This document shows, piece by piece, positions 24,100 to 32,624 of a DNA stretch of 57,643 nucleotides. The first letter of the stretch is position 1, and each line of letters starts with the position of its first letter. Source of the stretch: JAWOJF01 sp046481785 (GTDB lineage: Bacteria > Bacteroidota > Ignavibacteria > Ignavibacteriales > Ignavibacteriaceae); assembly GCA_046481785.1 (NCBI GenBank), contig JAWOJF010000040.1:1-57643 (forward strand). Direction: 5' to 3'. The translations under genes and the position numbers were made by a program. Under the pieces are notes generated by a model. That model was not told the DNA's origin. It saw nothing but the letters and a program-made list of their open reading frames with translations, and made no database searches.

Positions 24100-24970
24100 T
24101 AATACCGAAACTGTCGTAACAGTGAGTAATCATTATAGGGAATCTCTTCTTAGTATTAAAAATCTACCTTCTATTCCTGTTATAATGATGGAAGTAACTA
24201 AACTGCTAGGCAGCCCCAAAACAAGCGCTAATGAATTAGGCAGAGTAATAAGCAGGGACCAGGGACTTGTAGCCAAAATTCTTACAGTTGCCAACTCTCC
24301 ATTATATGGCTTACCAAGAAGAGTTTCCACAATTGAGTTTGCCATTGTTATCCTCGGGTTTGATCATATAAAAAATATTGTTATTGCTTTATCAATGATT
24401 GAAGCTTTCAAAAACAAGGACGACAGGAATTGGAACAGAAAAAAATACTGGCAGCACTCGGTATTAACAGCAGTTGCCGCAAAAAGAATAGCTGACGATT
24501 TAGGATTTGTGAAATCAGGGGAGGCCTTTACAGGCGGGCTTCTTCACGATCTCGGTATTTCAGTTATACAAAGATATTTTAATCATGAATTCAGCAGAAT
24601 TAACCGGATGGTAAGGGAAAGACAATCAGATTTTCTTAGTGCTGAAGAAAAAGTTCTTGACTTAACACATCCGGAAGTGGGAAGATATTTGCTTGAAAGA
24701 TGGAACCTTCCTAAAAGTCTTGGCGATGCTGTTTTTTATCATCATAAGCCTTCGGCTGCCGAGGATAATAACGCATTAGCTGCTATTGTTCATCTTGCCG
24801 ACTATATGACACAGAAATTTCATGATAGTCATTTACTCTGGGATGCTGATTACCAGTTGGACGAAAACATAATTGATATTCTTAACCTGGGTGATGAAAA
24901 ATATCTCCATCAGTTTATAGATACTTATCAACAATTATTCAAAAATCAAACAGATTCATTTTTAACTTAA
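24092..24970 (+). CDS. HDOD domain protein, copy 1
   Basis: A 292-residue protein made of one HDOD domain, a non-catalytic relative of HD phosphohydrolases found in signalling proteins. Landmarks: LPSIPVIMMEVTKLL, ISRDQGLVAKILTVANSPLYGL, a LLHDLG segment, and VFYHH near the end. It overlaps fliA by eight bases. Its neighbour downstream is a paralogue with roughly half the residues identical by eye. HDOD proteins often couple c-di-GMP or other signals to motility, but no partner domain is fused here. Confidence 0.85.
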   Translation: MNSNTETVVTVSNHYRESLLSIKNLPSIPVIMMEVTKLLGSPKTSANELGRVISRDQGLVAKILTVANSPLYGLPRRVSTIEFAIVILGFDHIKNIVIALSMIEAFKNKDDRNWNRKKYWQHSVLTAVAAKRIADDLGFVKSGEAFTGGLLHDLGISVIQRYFNHEFSRINRMVRERQSDFLSAEEKVLDLTHPEVGRYLLERWNLPKSLGDAVFYHHKPSAAEDNNALAAIVHLADYMTQKFHDSHLLWDADYQLDENIIDILNLGDEKYLHQFIDTYQQLFKNQTDSFLT

Positions 24971-24986
24971 ATAAAAGTCTTATTCT

Positions 24987-25868
24987 ATGGCCACAATTAT
25001 ATTAGATCAAAAGCAGAAACGTGAAAAAACAGAGATGGTTTTGTTAAACATTTATAACCTTCCGCCTATACCCAAAGTTATGTCGGAAGTATTAAAAATG
25101 CTCGAGAACCCGTCAATCAGTACTATTGAATTAACCAAGGTTATTAGCAAGGACCAGAGTCTTGTTACAAAAATACTTTCTATTGCCAACTCTCCTTTGT
25201 TTGGATTACAGAGAAAAGTAACTTCAATAGATTTTGCAATACTGGTGCTTGGTTTCGGAGAGCTGCGAAATATAGTATCCGTTTTATCTATGGTTGAATC
25301 CTTCAGGAATAAGACAGACAAATACCTTGATCATAAGCAATTCTGGCTGCACTCATTTTTAACAGGTACTGCTACAAGGAAACTGGCCGAAGAGTTCAAG
25401 TTCCCCTTCAGCGGTGAAGCTTTTATTGCCGGGTTTCTGCATGACATGGGAGTCTCCATTATGCACAGGTATTTCCATACTAATTTTATTACAATTTCCG
25501 ATCTTCTTGATCAGGGAGTTGATCTTGCAGAGGCTGAAACGTCTGTAATTGGTATGACCCATGAGCAGATAGGGAATTTTCTTATAGAAAGATGGAATTT
25601 CCCGTTAACCCTTTGTGACGCAATTCTCCATCATCATGTACCCGGTGAATCTAAAAATAATCTTTTACTTTCATCTCTTGTACATATTGCAGATTATATG
25701 ACTAATAAACTTATGACCGGAAATTTTTCATGGGATAGAAATTTAACTGTAAGTAATGAAGCCAAAGAGGCTCTGAGATTTAACAGCGACGAAGAGTTTG
25801 ATGCTTTCGTTGAAGGTTACAGAGAAGTTTTCGCACAACAGGCCGAATCAATAAGGTTTATGAATTGA
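24987..25868 (+). CDS. HDOD domain protein, copy 2
   Basis: A 293-residue paralogue of the preceding protein, same single-domain layout (LPPIPKVMSEVLKML, ISKDQSLVTKILSIANSPLFGL, FLHDMG, ILHHH). The two are of equal length and start 16 bases apart end to start, so they look like a tandem duplication followed by divergence. It overlaps the following gene by four bases. Both probably signal together with fliA and the kinase-like protein. Confidence 0.85.
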   Translation: MATIILDQKQKREKTEMVLLNIYNLPPIPKVMSEVLKMLENPSISTIELTKVISKDQSLVTKILSIANSPLFGLQRKVTSIDFAILVLGFGELRNIVSVLSMVESFRNKTDKYLDHKQFWLHSFLTGTATRKLAEEFKFPFSGEAFIAGFLHDMGVSIMHRYFHTNFITISDLLDQGVDLAEAETSVIGMTHEQIGNFLIERWNFPLTLCDAILHHHVPGESKNNLLLSSLVHIADYMTNKLMTGNFSWDRNLTVSNEAKEALRFNSDEEFDAFVEGYREVFAQQAESIRFMN

Positions 25869-27157
25869 GAGTAATTAAAGGAAATACAGCAAAATATGTT
25901 TCTTTCCACAAATCTCTTCCTACTATAAACAGGGGATTTGGCGGAAGTACAGTTGGTACGCCTGATCAGTCAGCAGCAGATTCAGCACTTGATAACAATA
26001 CTAAAGAAATATTTGAAGACATACTTTCATTTGTTTCACTTTTAAACACTGCTGAAAGCATACAAAAGATTAATCATCTTGTTTATAATGCAATTAGAAA
26101 TCATATCGGTTTTGTTGAGGCAGATTTTTTCCTGTTTGATACAAATAATACTGAGCTTGTTTCTCCGGATAATTCTGCCACCGGCGAATCAAACAGGTTT
26201 ATTAATAACGCTTATAAAGAAGGAATACTTGACTGGGCTTTTAACAGCAAGTCTCCCCGTTCAATTCCCGTTTATAATATATATTCCTTACAGGATACCC
26301 AGGGACAATGTTTAATTATACCATTGTTTGAAGGTATTATTCCAAAGGGTATTTTTTCAATAATATATAATACGGTAATTGAAAAAGACAGTAATGCAAT
26401 TAATTACATCCAGCTAATTGTCAGTTACGCATTCCAGAGGATCAGCCTGTTCCAAAAAAATGAAGAAACAAAATTAGCCTATAATTCACTTCAGGCTTAC
26501 CAGTCAAAACTTTCAAATGATTACCGTTTATTTGCTGTTGGTGAACTTGCCGGGGGTGTTCTTGAAGAAATTCTTGATCCTCTCCAGGTGATCTTTAGTA
26601 GTGTAGATTTGCTGCACACAAATAACGGAAATAAAGAAATTATTTCTTCAATTAAAAACCAGGTAAGAAAAATTGAATCAAGCGCTGATAGATTAAGAAA
26701 GTTTGCCGATAGAAACGGTTATGCTGTAATGAAGATTTTGCCATGTGATCTTAATAAGATTATAGAAAACTATTATTCAATTATTTCCTCCTCACTCGAG
26801 AAGAAACAGATTGAATGTATCCTGGACCTGGAAGAGGGACTGCCCTCTGTACTAACTCATTCGGATTTAATTAACCAGATGATGGTGAACATTTTTAGTA
26901 TGATAACTGCCGATTTTACAAGGCCGGGTGGTGTTCTAATACAGACTCAGCAAGTGAAAGATGTTATCAAATTAATTTTTATAACAACTGAAGTTGTAAC
27001 GGCACTTAATAAAAATTCAAATTCCGAAGATCCTAACTACAAAATAATTACACAGCTTGTAAACAAACATGAAGGCCAGATAGATATAAGCTCAAGTATC
27101 GAATCCGGCTCAAGAATTGAAATAAAATTTCCGTTAAAAAGAAAAATAAGATCATGA
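25865..27157 (+). CDS. GAF-containing degenerate histidine kinase
   Basis: A 430-residue soluble protein. Residues ~40-200 look like a GAF sensor domain; ~210-290 a HisKA-like dimerisation helix pair; ~300-430 a HATPase-like fold ending EGQIDISSSIESGSRIEIKFPL, the normal last motif of kinases. The H box reads GELAGGVLEEILDPLQ: the phospho-acceptor His of the usual GVAHEINNPL is Glu (residue 234). The N box is eroded (MMVNIFSMITAD) and no DxGxG G1 box is visible. It is therefore likely a pseudokinase that binds partners instead of phosphorylating. Start is TTG at 25865, overlapping the upstream gene. Confidence 0.75.
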   Translation: MRVIKGNTAKYVSFHKSLPTINRGFGGSTVGTPDQSAADSALDNNTKEIFEDILSFVSLLNTAESIQKINHLVYNAIRNHIGFVEADFFLFDTNNTELVSPDNSATGESNRFINNAYKEGILDWAFNSKSPRSIPVYNIYSLQDTQGQCLIIPLFEGIIPKGIFSIIYNTVIEKDSNAINYIQLIVSYAFQRISLFQKNEETKLAYNSLQAYQSKLSNDYRLFAVGELAGGVLEEILDPLQVIFSSVDLLHTNNGNKEIISSIKNQVRKIESSADRLRKFADRNGYAVMKILPCDLNKIIENYYSIISSSLEKKQIECILDLEEGLPSVLTHSDLINQMMVNIFSMITADFTRPGGVLIQTQQVKDVIKLIFITTEVVTALNKNSNSEDPNYKIITQLVNKHEGQIDISSSIESGSRIEIKFPLKRKIRS

Positions 27158-27777
27158 AAAAAATAGTTATTACTCTATTTTTGTTGTCCACGCTCTGTTA
27201 TGGCGATCAGTCTATCCTGGCTTCATCTCTTGTTAACCCCGACACCATGTTTGTTGTTACGGAAAATTCACCGCTGGTTGATTCGGTTAATATTAGTGAG
27301 ATAGTAAGAAGTCAGATTGAAGCGGCTCAGATGAGCAGTGTAATATCAAGTTTAAGTTATGTAACACCCGCGAAGGAAGTAAAAACTCCTGCAAGAGCAG
27401 AACAAAAACATGAAAAAGGTTTTTTTGAAAACATCATGCATATTCTGTACGAATCTAAGCACTCGAATGTTGCAATATTTTTAGCTTCTTCCGTTTTTAT
27501 AGTCTCAATGATTTTCGGCAGGAGATATATAATAGGCTCTGTCAGCGGGTCAAAGGGGCGTTTAAGGAAAGCTGTCAATCTTATTCGTACAGAAAAGCCG
27601 GTGCGCAGAGAGAATAAAAAGCTTGAAGAATTAAGAAGAAGATTGTCAGATTCAAATAACATTCTTGAAATGTCTGACATCACAGGAAAAGCAAAAGAAC
27701 TGAGAGTAGGTAAAGGTGAATTAATACTTGCCGCAAAAGTTAAAGCGTTTCAACTTTCAAAAATTTTAAGCAGGTGA
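27154..27777 (+). CDS. Membrane-anchored hypothetical protein before flgF
   Basis: A 207-residue protein with an N-terminal signal-like segment (~1-22), a periplasmic stretch, one membrane helix (~108-125: VAIFLASSVFIVSMIFG) and a basic cytoplasmic tail with a heptad-like LEELRRRLSDSN region and the ending GKGELILAAKVKAFQLSKIL. The tail recalls the GE-L helix of DUF2802/SwrB-type flagellar proteins, but the match is too weak to assign. It overlaps the pseudokinase gene by four bases and precedes flgF by four. Confidence 0.65.
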   Translation: MKKIVITLFLLSTLCYGDQSILASSLVNPDTMFVVTENSPLVDSVNISEIVRSQIEAAQMSSVISSLSYVTPAKEVKTPARAEQKHEKGFFENIMHILYESKHSNVAIFLASSVFIVSMIFGRRYIIGSVSGSKGRLRKAVNLIRTEKPVRRENKKLEELRRRLSDSNNILEMSDITGKAKELRVGKGELILAAKVKAFQLSKILSR

Positions 27778-27781
27778 TATT

Positions 27782-28489
27782 ATGATAAAAGGAATATACC
27801 TCAGCTCACGTACGCTGGAAGTTAAGTCAAAAAATATTGATACAGTTGCAAGCAATATTGCAAACATTAATACTACCGGCTATAAAAGACAGCTCCCGTT
27901 TTCTGAAGTACTTATGACGAATGGCCAGGTAAATGTAAAACAATATACTGACTTTCGGCAGGGAGAGCTTGTGGCAACTAATAGTCCGCTTGATGCTGCA
28001 ATTGAAGGCGATGGTTATTTTACTTTAAAAACCGAAGATGGCACACAATATACACGGAACGGAAAATTTAAAATATCCAATGAAGGATTTCTGATCAATG
28101 AACAGGGTTTTAAGGTTCTTGGTCATGGGGGAGAGATAAATATCTTTGAATTTACCACACAGGATCAACAGGATATAAAAATTAAGAGTAATGGCGAGAT
28201 AAAAGTAGGTGAAACTGTAGTTGATTCTCTTCTTGTAGTAAGAATAGAGGATGAACAAAACACAGCAAGACTATCTGGCCTTAACTTTGCCGCTAATGAA
28301 GTAAATGTATCAGTGTTGAATGATGAAAACTATAAAGTTCACCAGGGATATATTGAAGGGTCAAATGTAAATCCTGTTGTTGAAATGGAATCAATGATAA
28401 GATTGAATAATGAGTATGAATCTGCCGCCAAGATGATGAAGTATCTGGATCAGTCACTGAGTCAGGCAAATCAGATTGGTAAATTATAA
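27782..28489 (+). CDS. flgF: Flagellar rod protein FlgF
   Basis: FlgF is a rod subunit between proximal and distal rod. It shares the axial layout with FlgG: N-terminal SKNIDTVASNIANINTTGYKRQ (residues ~18-39), central ALEGDGYF-type segment (here AIEGDGYFTLKTEDGTQYTRNG), and C-terminal SNVNPVVEMESMIRLNNEYE. The 235-residue length and position immediately before flgG support FlgF. Confidence 0.9.
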   Translation: MIKGIYLSSRTLEVKSKNIDTVASNIANINTTGYKRQLPFSEVLMTNGQVNVKQYTDFRQGELVATNSPLDAAIEGDGYFTLKTEDGTQYTRNGKFKISNEGFLINEQGFKVLGHGGEINIFEFTTQDQQDIKIKSNGEIKVGETVVDSLLVVRIEDEQNTARLSGLNFAANEVNVSVLNDENYKVHQGYIEGSNVNPVVEMESMIRLNNEYESAAKMMKYLDQSLSQANQIGKL

Positions 28490-28499
28490 AGGAGAATAA

Positions 28500-29297
28500 A
28501 TGTCAACAAGAGCATTAAGAACAGCAGCATCGGGTTTATACGCACAGCAAGTTAATATTGAGGTAATAGCAAACAATATTGCCAACGTTAACACTACCGG
28601 ATTTAAAAAGAACAAAGCTGAATTCCAGGATCTTATGTATCAGGAAGAACTGGTTAACCCGGTTACTTCAAATCTTCCGGGGGTTGAAGATACAAATATT
28701 AAAATACAGGTTGGAAATGGCGTAAAACCTTCAACTGCTCAGAAAATATTTTTACAGGGAGACATAACAGCCACAAATAATCAACTGGATGTAGCAATCC
28801 AGGGAGATGGTTTTTTTCAGATAAGAAAGCCTGATGGAAATTATGTTTATACACGCGATGGTTCTTTTAAAATTAATGCAGATGGCAGGGTGGTAACTAC
28901 TAACGGCCATACACTCGATCCTGAAGTTACACTTGACGATGATACGTTAAGCGTTATTATCAGCAGAGACGGGGTAGTTGAATCAGAACAAGCCGGCGGA
29001 GGCCGGATGGTACTGGGTAATATTGAACTAGTGAAATTTATGAACCCGGCAGGACTTAAAGCCCTGGGAGACAATCTCTATGCCGAAACAGAATCTTCCG
29101 GCCAGCCCTTAATTGGTACACCCGGAAGCAGCGGCTTTGGCGAAATTCATCAGGGTTATCTTGAATCTTCAAATGTTGATATTGTTGAGGAAATGATCTC
29201 AATGATAACTGCACAGAGAGCTTATGAAATAAATTCCAAAACTGTTAAAACGGTAGAAGAAATGATGACAATGGCCAATAACTTAAAGCAGGCATAA
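28500..29297 (+). CDS. flgG: Flagellar distal rod protein FlgG
   Basis: FlgG makes the distal rod that passes through the P and L rings. N-terminus ALRTAASGLYAQQVNIEVIANNIANVNTTGFKKN (landmark IANNIANVNTTGFKK), central VAIQGDGFFQI, and C-terminus SNVDIVEEMISMITAQRAYEINSK. At 265 residues it is close to the enterobacterial 260. GGAG precedes the ATG by six bases. Confidence 0.96.
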   Translation: MSTRALRTAASGLYAQQVNIEVIANNIANVNTTGFKKNKAEFQDLMYQEELVNPVTSNLPGVEDTNIKIQVGNGVKPSTAQKIFLQGDITATNNQLDVAIQGDGFFQIRKPDGNYVYTRDGSFKINADGRVVTTNGHTLDPEVTLDDDTLSVIISRDGVVESEQAGGGRMVLGNIELVKFMNPAGLKALGDNLYAETESSGQPLIGTPGSSGFGEIHQGYLESSNVDIVEEMISMITAQRAYEINSKTVKTVEEMMTMANNLKQA

Positions 29298-29944
29298 TGT
29301 TGCTTAACTCTTTAGTCATATTGTATCTGTTTTTTACTTCGGGTAGTAATATTTCCGAACAGGTTGATAGTTTTTTTAAAAATGCTTTAAGCGGATATGA
29401 TAGTTTTGAAGTTGAAATGATAAGTACTCCGGCTGATATAAAGAATATCAGGTTTTTATCAAATCAGTTTGAGAAGAACAAAAGTATTGTTTCTCTTCCT
29501 GCAGAAATTGAATTAAACAACGGCGAGAAGGTTAAAACCTTTCTTTCATTCCGTTTAAAGCTTTATAAGAAAGCCCTTTTTGCGGATATTACTGTAGAGC
29601 GGAACCAGGAGCTGAGGCCTGAATACTTTGTTTTTAAAAAACTTGAAGTAAACAATATAAATGGCAGCCCTGTTTTTTCAACAGAATACCTGACAAATAC
29701 TATATCTAAAAAGAGGCTCTTTCCCGGTGAAATTCTTCTTAAAGAAATGATTGCAAAAGCGCCTGTTATAACTGCCGGAAGTAAAGTAAAAGCAAATGTT
29801 ATATCCGGCACTATTTTACTGTCATTTGATGCAGTTTCAAGACAAGATGGATGTGAAAATGAAATTATCAGGATTATATCGAGAGATAAAATACTTTACA
29901 AAGCAAGAGTAATTGACTCACTTAATGTGTCAGTAATAGAATAA
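29297..29944 (+). CDS. flgA: P-ring assembly chaperone FlgA
   Basis: FlgA is the periplasmic chaperone needed for P-ring (FlgI) assembly. The 215 residues have an N-terminal hydrophobic export signal (~1-18) and a C-terminal SAF-like domain with the family pattern LRPEYFVFKKLEV, LFPGEILLKEMIAKAPVITAGSKV, and DSLNVSVIE ending. It shares its first base with flgG's stop and precedes the L- and P-ring genes, which fits its role. Confidence 0.88.
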   Translation: MLLNSLVILYLFFTSGSNISEQVDSFFKNALSGYDSFEVEMISTPADIKNIRFLSNQFEKNKSIVSLPAEIELNNGEKVKTFLSFRLKLYKKALFADITVERNQELRPEYFVFKKLEVNNINGSPVFSTEYLTNTISKKRLFPGEILLKEMIAKAPVITAGSKVKANVISGTILLSFDAVSRQDGCENEIIRIISRDKILYKARVIDSLNVSVIE

Positions 29945-29979
29945 AAAATTTCAAAATTAAGAATAAAAAAGTAAACACA

Positions 29980-30552
29980 ATGACAAAGAAAATAGTTTTA
30001 ATGATGGTATTTATAAGTACTTGTATCTTAGCTCAGGATATGAGGCAGAATTCGTACAGCTCACTTTTTTCTGATTTAAAAGCAAACAGAATAGGAGATG
30101 CTGTTACAATAATAGTAGTAGAATCTTCCCAGGCATCTAATAATGCCGAAACTTCTGCCGGTAAAAGAAGTGACCTTGGGCTTAATGTTTCAGGGAAATT
30201 AGATAAAACAGCATTGCCCGATATTGATATGAACATGGGAACAAATAATGATTTTAATGGTTCAGGTTCAACCAAAGCCTCGGGAATGATAAGAACAAAA
30301 ATCAGCGCTACAATTGATTCTGTTTTTCAAAATGGAAATATGCTCCTGAGAGGGAAAAAGAAAATTTCAATAAATGGTGAAGAGCAGACTATTGCTATAA
30401 GAGGAATAATAAGGACATCCGATATTATGTCTGATAACTCGGTTTATTCATATAATATTTCGGAAGCTGAAATTGTTATTGAAGGAAGCGGCTTAATAGA
30501 TAATGCACAAAGTCCCGGTTGGTTAACAAAATTTTTCCATTGGCTTTTTTAA
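29980..30552 (+). CDS. flgH: Flagellar L-ring protein FlgH
   Basis: FlgH forms the outer-membrane L ring. After a signal peptide, the mature part shows SSLFSDLKANRIGDAVTIIVVESSQASN, the FlgH pattern, a glycine/serine-rich middle and the C-terminal VRGIIRTSDI-type block (here AIRGIIRTSDIMSDNSVYSYNISEAEIVIEGSG, only the landmark quoted). FlgH is normally a lipoprotein; here the only signal-region Cys is at residue 16 in ISTC, a poor lipobox, so lipid anchoring is uncertain. Length 190 is short of the enterobacterial 232. Confidence 0.92.
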   Translation: MTKKIVLMMVFISTCILAQDMRQNSYSSLFSDLKANRIGDAVTIIVVESSQASNNAETSAGKRSDLGLNVSGKLDKTALPDIDMNMGTNNDFNGSGSTKASGMIRTKISATIDSVFQNGNMLLRGKKKISINGEEQTIAIRGIIRTSDIMSDNSVYSYNISEAEIVIEGSGLIDNAQSPGWLTKFFHWLF

Positions 30553-30597
30553 GAAATATATGCAGCAAAATTTAATCATACTTTCTCATCATAATAA

Positions 30598-30638
30598 ACA
30601 CACCTCAAAGTTTTCTCTGCTGAGTAAACAAGGTGTGT
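30598..30638 (+). promoter_or_regulatory. Long imperfect hairpin between flgH and flgI
   Basis: ACACACCT (30598-30605) pairs with AGGTGTGT (30631-30638); inside, GTTT/AAAC and CTC/GAG continue the stem around a TGCT loop, giving about 15 base pairs with a small internal loop and one mismatch. The sequence after it is only moderately T-rich (GCTTTCTCC). It may be a partial terminator, a processing site or a leader structure for flgI, 46 bases before its start. Confidence 0.5.
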
Positions 30639-30684
30639 GCTTTCTCCTTATTGTGGTTAAAGAAAGCCGAAATAAGGTAATAAA

Positions 30685-31776
30685 ATGAAACAGATATTTA
30701 TAGGATTATTAATTGTCATTTCAACTTTTAATCTTTTTGCTCAGCGGGTTAAGGATATTGCCTATATAACCGGCAACACCGCAGAACAGATAATTGGATA
30801 CGGACTTGTTGTTGGCCTCTCGGGAACAGGTGATTCTCACCGGTCTTCGTTTACTATACAATCAATTGCCAGTATGATGATGAGGTTTGGAATTACTGTT
30901 CCCGAGAACGATTTAAAGACTAAGAATGTTGCTGCTGTAATGGTTACTGCAACAATAAATTCCTATCTGAAACCTGGTTCTAATTTCGATGTAACTGTTT
31001 CATCAATTGGTGATGCAACAGGTCTCCAGGGGGGAACACTTTTAATGACGCCTCTTTCCAGCATGCAGGGGGCAGTATACGGCTTTGCTCAGGGACCTAT
31101 CTCTGTTGGCGGATATAATATTACAACACCAACGGGCAACCGGTTGTCAAGAAATCACTCGCTTGCCGGCAGAGTTCCCCGCGGCGGTATTTTAAAACTG
31201 GAATTGGAAAATGATGATATACCCTCTGAAGAAGTAGTATTATATTTAAGGGAGCCCGATCTTACAACTGCCACCAATATTGTAACAGCTATTAATTCCA
31301 AGTTTGGTGAAAATACCTCATCTGCAGCAGATCCTGCTGAAATTACTATTAATGTTCCTGCTGACAGGCAATCAAATATTATTTCATTTTTATCTGAGGT
31401 TGAAAATCTTCCGGTAGAAACGGATTTTATTGCAAAGGTAGTATTAAACGAAAAAACCGGAACAGTGGTAGCCGGAAGCAATGTTAAAATTCTTCCTGTA
31501 AGTATTTCACACGGCGGCCTTAATATAACAGTAAGATCTTATCCTATAATTTCGCAGCCCGGAGCTTTTTCAAACGGTACTACTGAAATATTTAATAATA
31601 TTATTCCTTTTGCATCTCAGGATTCAACCAATGTTGTAGCCATTCAGGGAGCATCAAATGTGCAGGAAGTAGCAGCAGCATTAAACTCGCTTAAGGTTAC
31701 ACCAAAAGATATTATTGCAATATTCCAGGCACTTAAGGAAGCCGGAGCATTAATCGCTGAATTGATAATTATTTAG
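30685..31776 (+). CDS. flgI: Flagellar P-ring protein FlgI
   Basis: FlgI forms the periplasmic P ring bushing. A signal peptide (~1-20, ending LFAQ) precedes the strongly conserved start RVKDIAYITGNTAEQIIGYGLVVGLSGTGDS and blocks MMMRFGITVP, NVAAVMVTA, and the ending LKEAGALIAELIII. Length 363 is standard. Confidence 0.96.
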   Translation: MKQIFIGLLIVISTFNLFAQRVKDIAYITGNTAEQIIGYGLVVGLSGTGDSHRSSFTIQSIASMMMRFGITVPENDLKTKNVAAVMVTATINSYLKPGSNFDVTVSSIGDATGLQGGTLLMTPLSSMQGAVYGFAQGPISVGGYNITTPTGNRLSRNHSLAGRVPRGGILKLELENDDIPSEEVVLYLREPDLTTATNIVTAINSKFGENTSSAADPAEITINVPADRQSNIISFLSEVENLPVETDFIAKVVLNEKTGTVVAGSNVKILPVSISHGGLNITVRSYPIISQPGAFSNGTTEIFNNIIPFASQDSTNVVAIQGASNVQEVAAALNSLKVTPKDIIAIFQALKEAGALIAELIII

Positions 31777-31793
31777 TAAAAGTATGGTAATGT

Positions 31794-32624
31794 ATGGAAC
31801 TACGCGTAACAAACGGAAATAATCATTTTAGTCATACTCCCGAAATAAAAAATAATACGGAGAATGAAAAGGGCAGTGAAGCCCGTATAGCTAAAGCAGC
31901 CCGGGACTTTGAATCGCTGTTAACCTCTATGATGCTTAAAAGCATGGCCCAGGGCAAAGAAGGCGGTTTGTTTGGAGGCGGTTCGGAAGATGGCGGTTTT
32001 GGCGGAGATTATTTTGATATGATCTTTCAGCAGGAAATTGCCTCTAAATTCTCTGAAGGTAAAGGGCTTGGAATAGCAGATATGCTTTTCAGGAAGATTA
32101 CAGGTAAACCTTTACCCAGTGATATACCTGCTATCAAACTGAATAGTTTTGAAGATGTTCCTATAAAGAACTACGATACCGGGCTTCGTTCGCTCCAGCC
32201 GGGTGAAAAATCATTAAACAGGCTCCGGCAGTATGAAAAGTATATTGATGAAGCTTCGGAAAAATTTGGTGTAAATAAAAATTTAATAAAATCGGTAATA
32301 CTTACCGAATCGGCCGCAAATGAGAAAGCGGTGTCTAAAGCTAAGGCTAAAGGCTTAATGCAGCTTATTGATTCCACTGCTTCCGATATGGGGGTAAATA
32401 ATGTTTGGAATCCGCGTGAAAACATAATGGGTGGCACTAAATATTTGTCCCAAATGCTTCGACAATATAATGGAGACTTAAAGCTTGCTTTGGCAGGCTA
32501 CAATGCCGGACCAGGGAATGTTAATAAATACAATGGAGTTCCACCTTTCGATGAAACGAAAAAATATATAACTCGTGTTATGAGCTATATGAACCATTTA
32601 AAAGAGGCAGATAATGAAGCATGA
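31794..32624 (+). CDS. flgJ: FlgJ-like rod scaffold fused to an SLT lytic transglycosylase
   Basis: The first ~110 residues are the FlgJ rod-binding domain (AKAARDFESLLTSMMLKSM, then GGDYFDMIFQQEIASKFSEGKGLGIADM), the cap/scaffold under which the rod grows. Residues ~145-270 are a lytic transglycosylase (SLT/Slt70-like) domain: YIDEASEKFGVNKNLIKSVILTESAAN with catalytic Glu at 172, GLMQLIDSTASDMGV, and LALAGYNAGPGNV. Enterobacterial FlgJ instead carries a glucosaminidase domain; here a different muralytic enzyme would open peptidoglycan for the rod. Overlaps flgN by 11 bases. Confidence 0.93.
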   Translation: MELRVTNGNNHFSHTPEIKNNTENEKGSEARIAKAARDFESLLTSMMLKSMAQGKEGGLFGGGSEDGGFGGDYFDMIFQQEIASKFSEGKGLGIADMLFRKITGKPLPSDIPAIKLNSFEDVPIKNYDTGLRSLQPGEKSLNRLRQYEKYIDEASEKFGVNKNLIKSVILTESAANEKAVSKAKAKGLMQLIDSTASDMGVNNVWNPRENIMGGTKYLSQMLRQYNGDLKLALAGYNAGPGNVNKYNGVPPFDETKKYITRVMSYMNHLKEADNEA

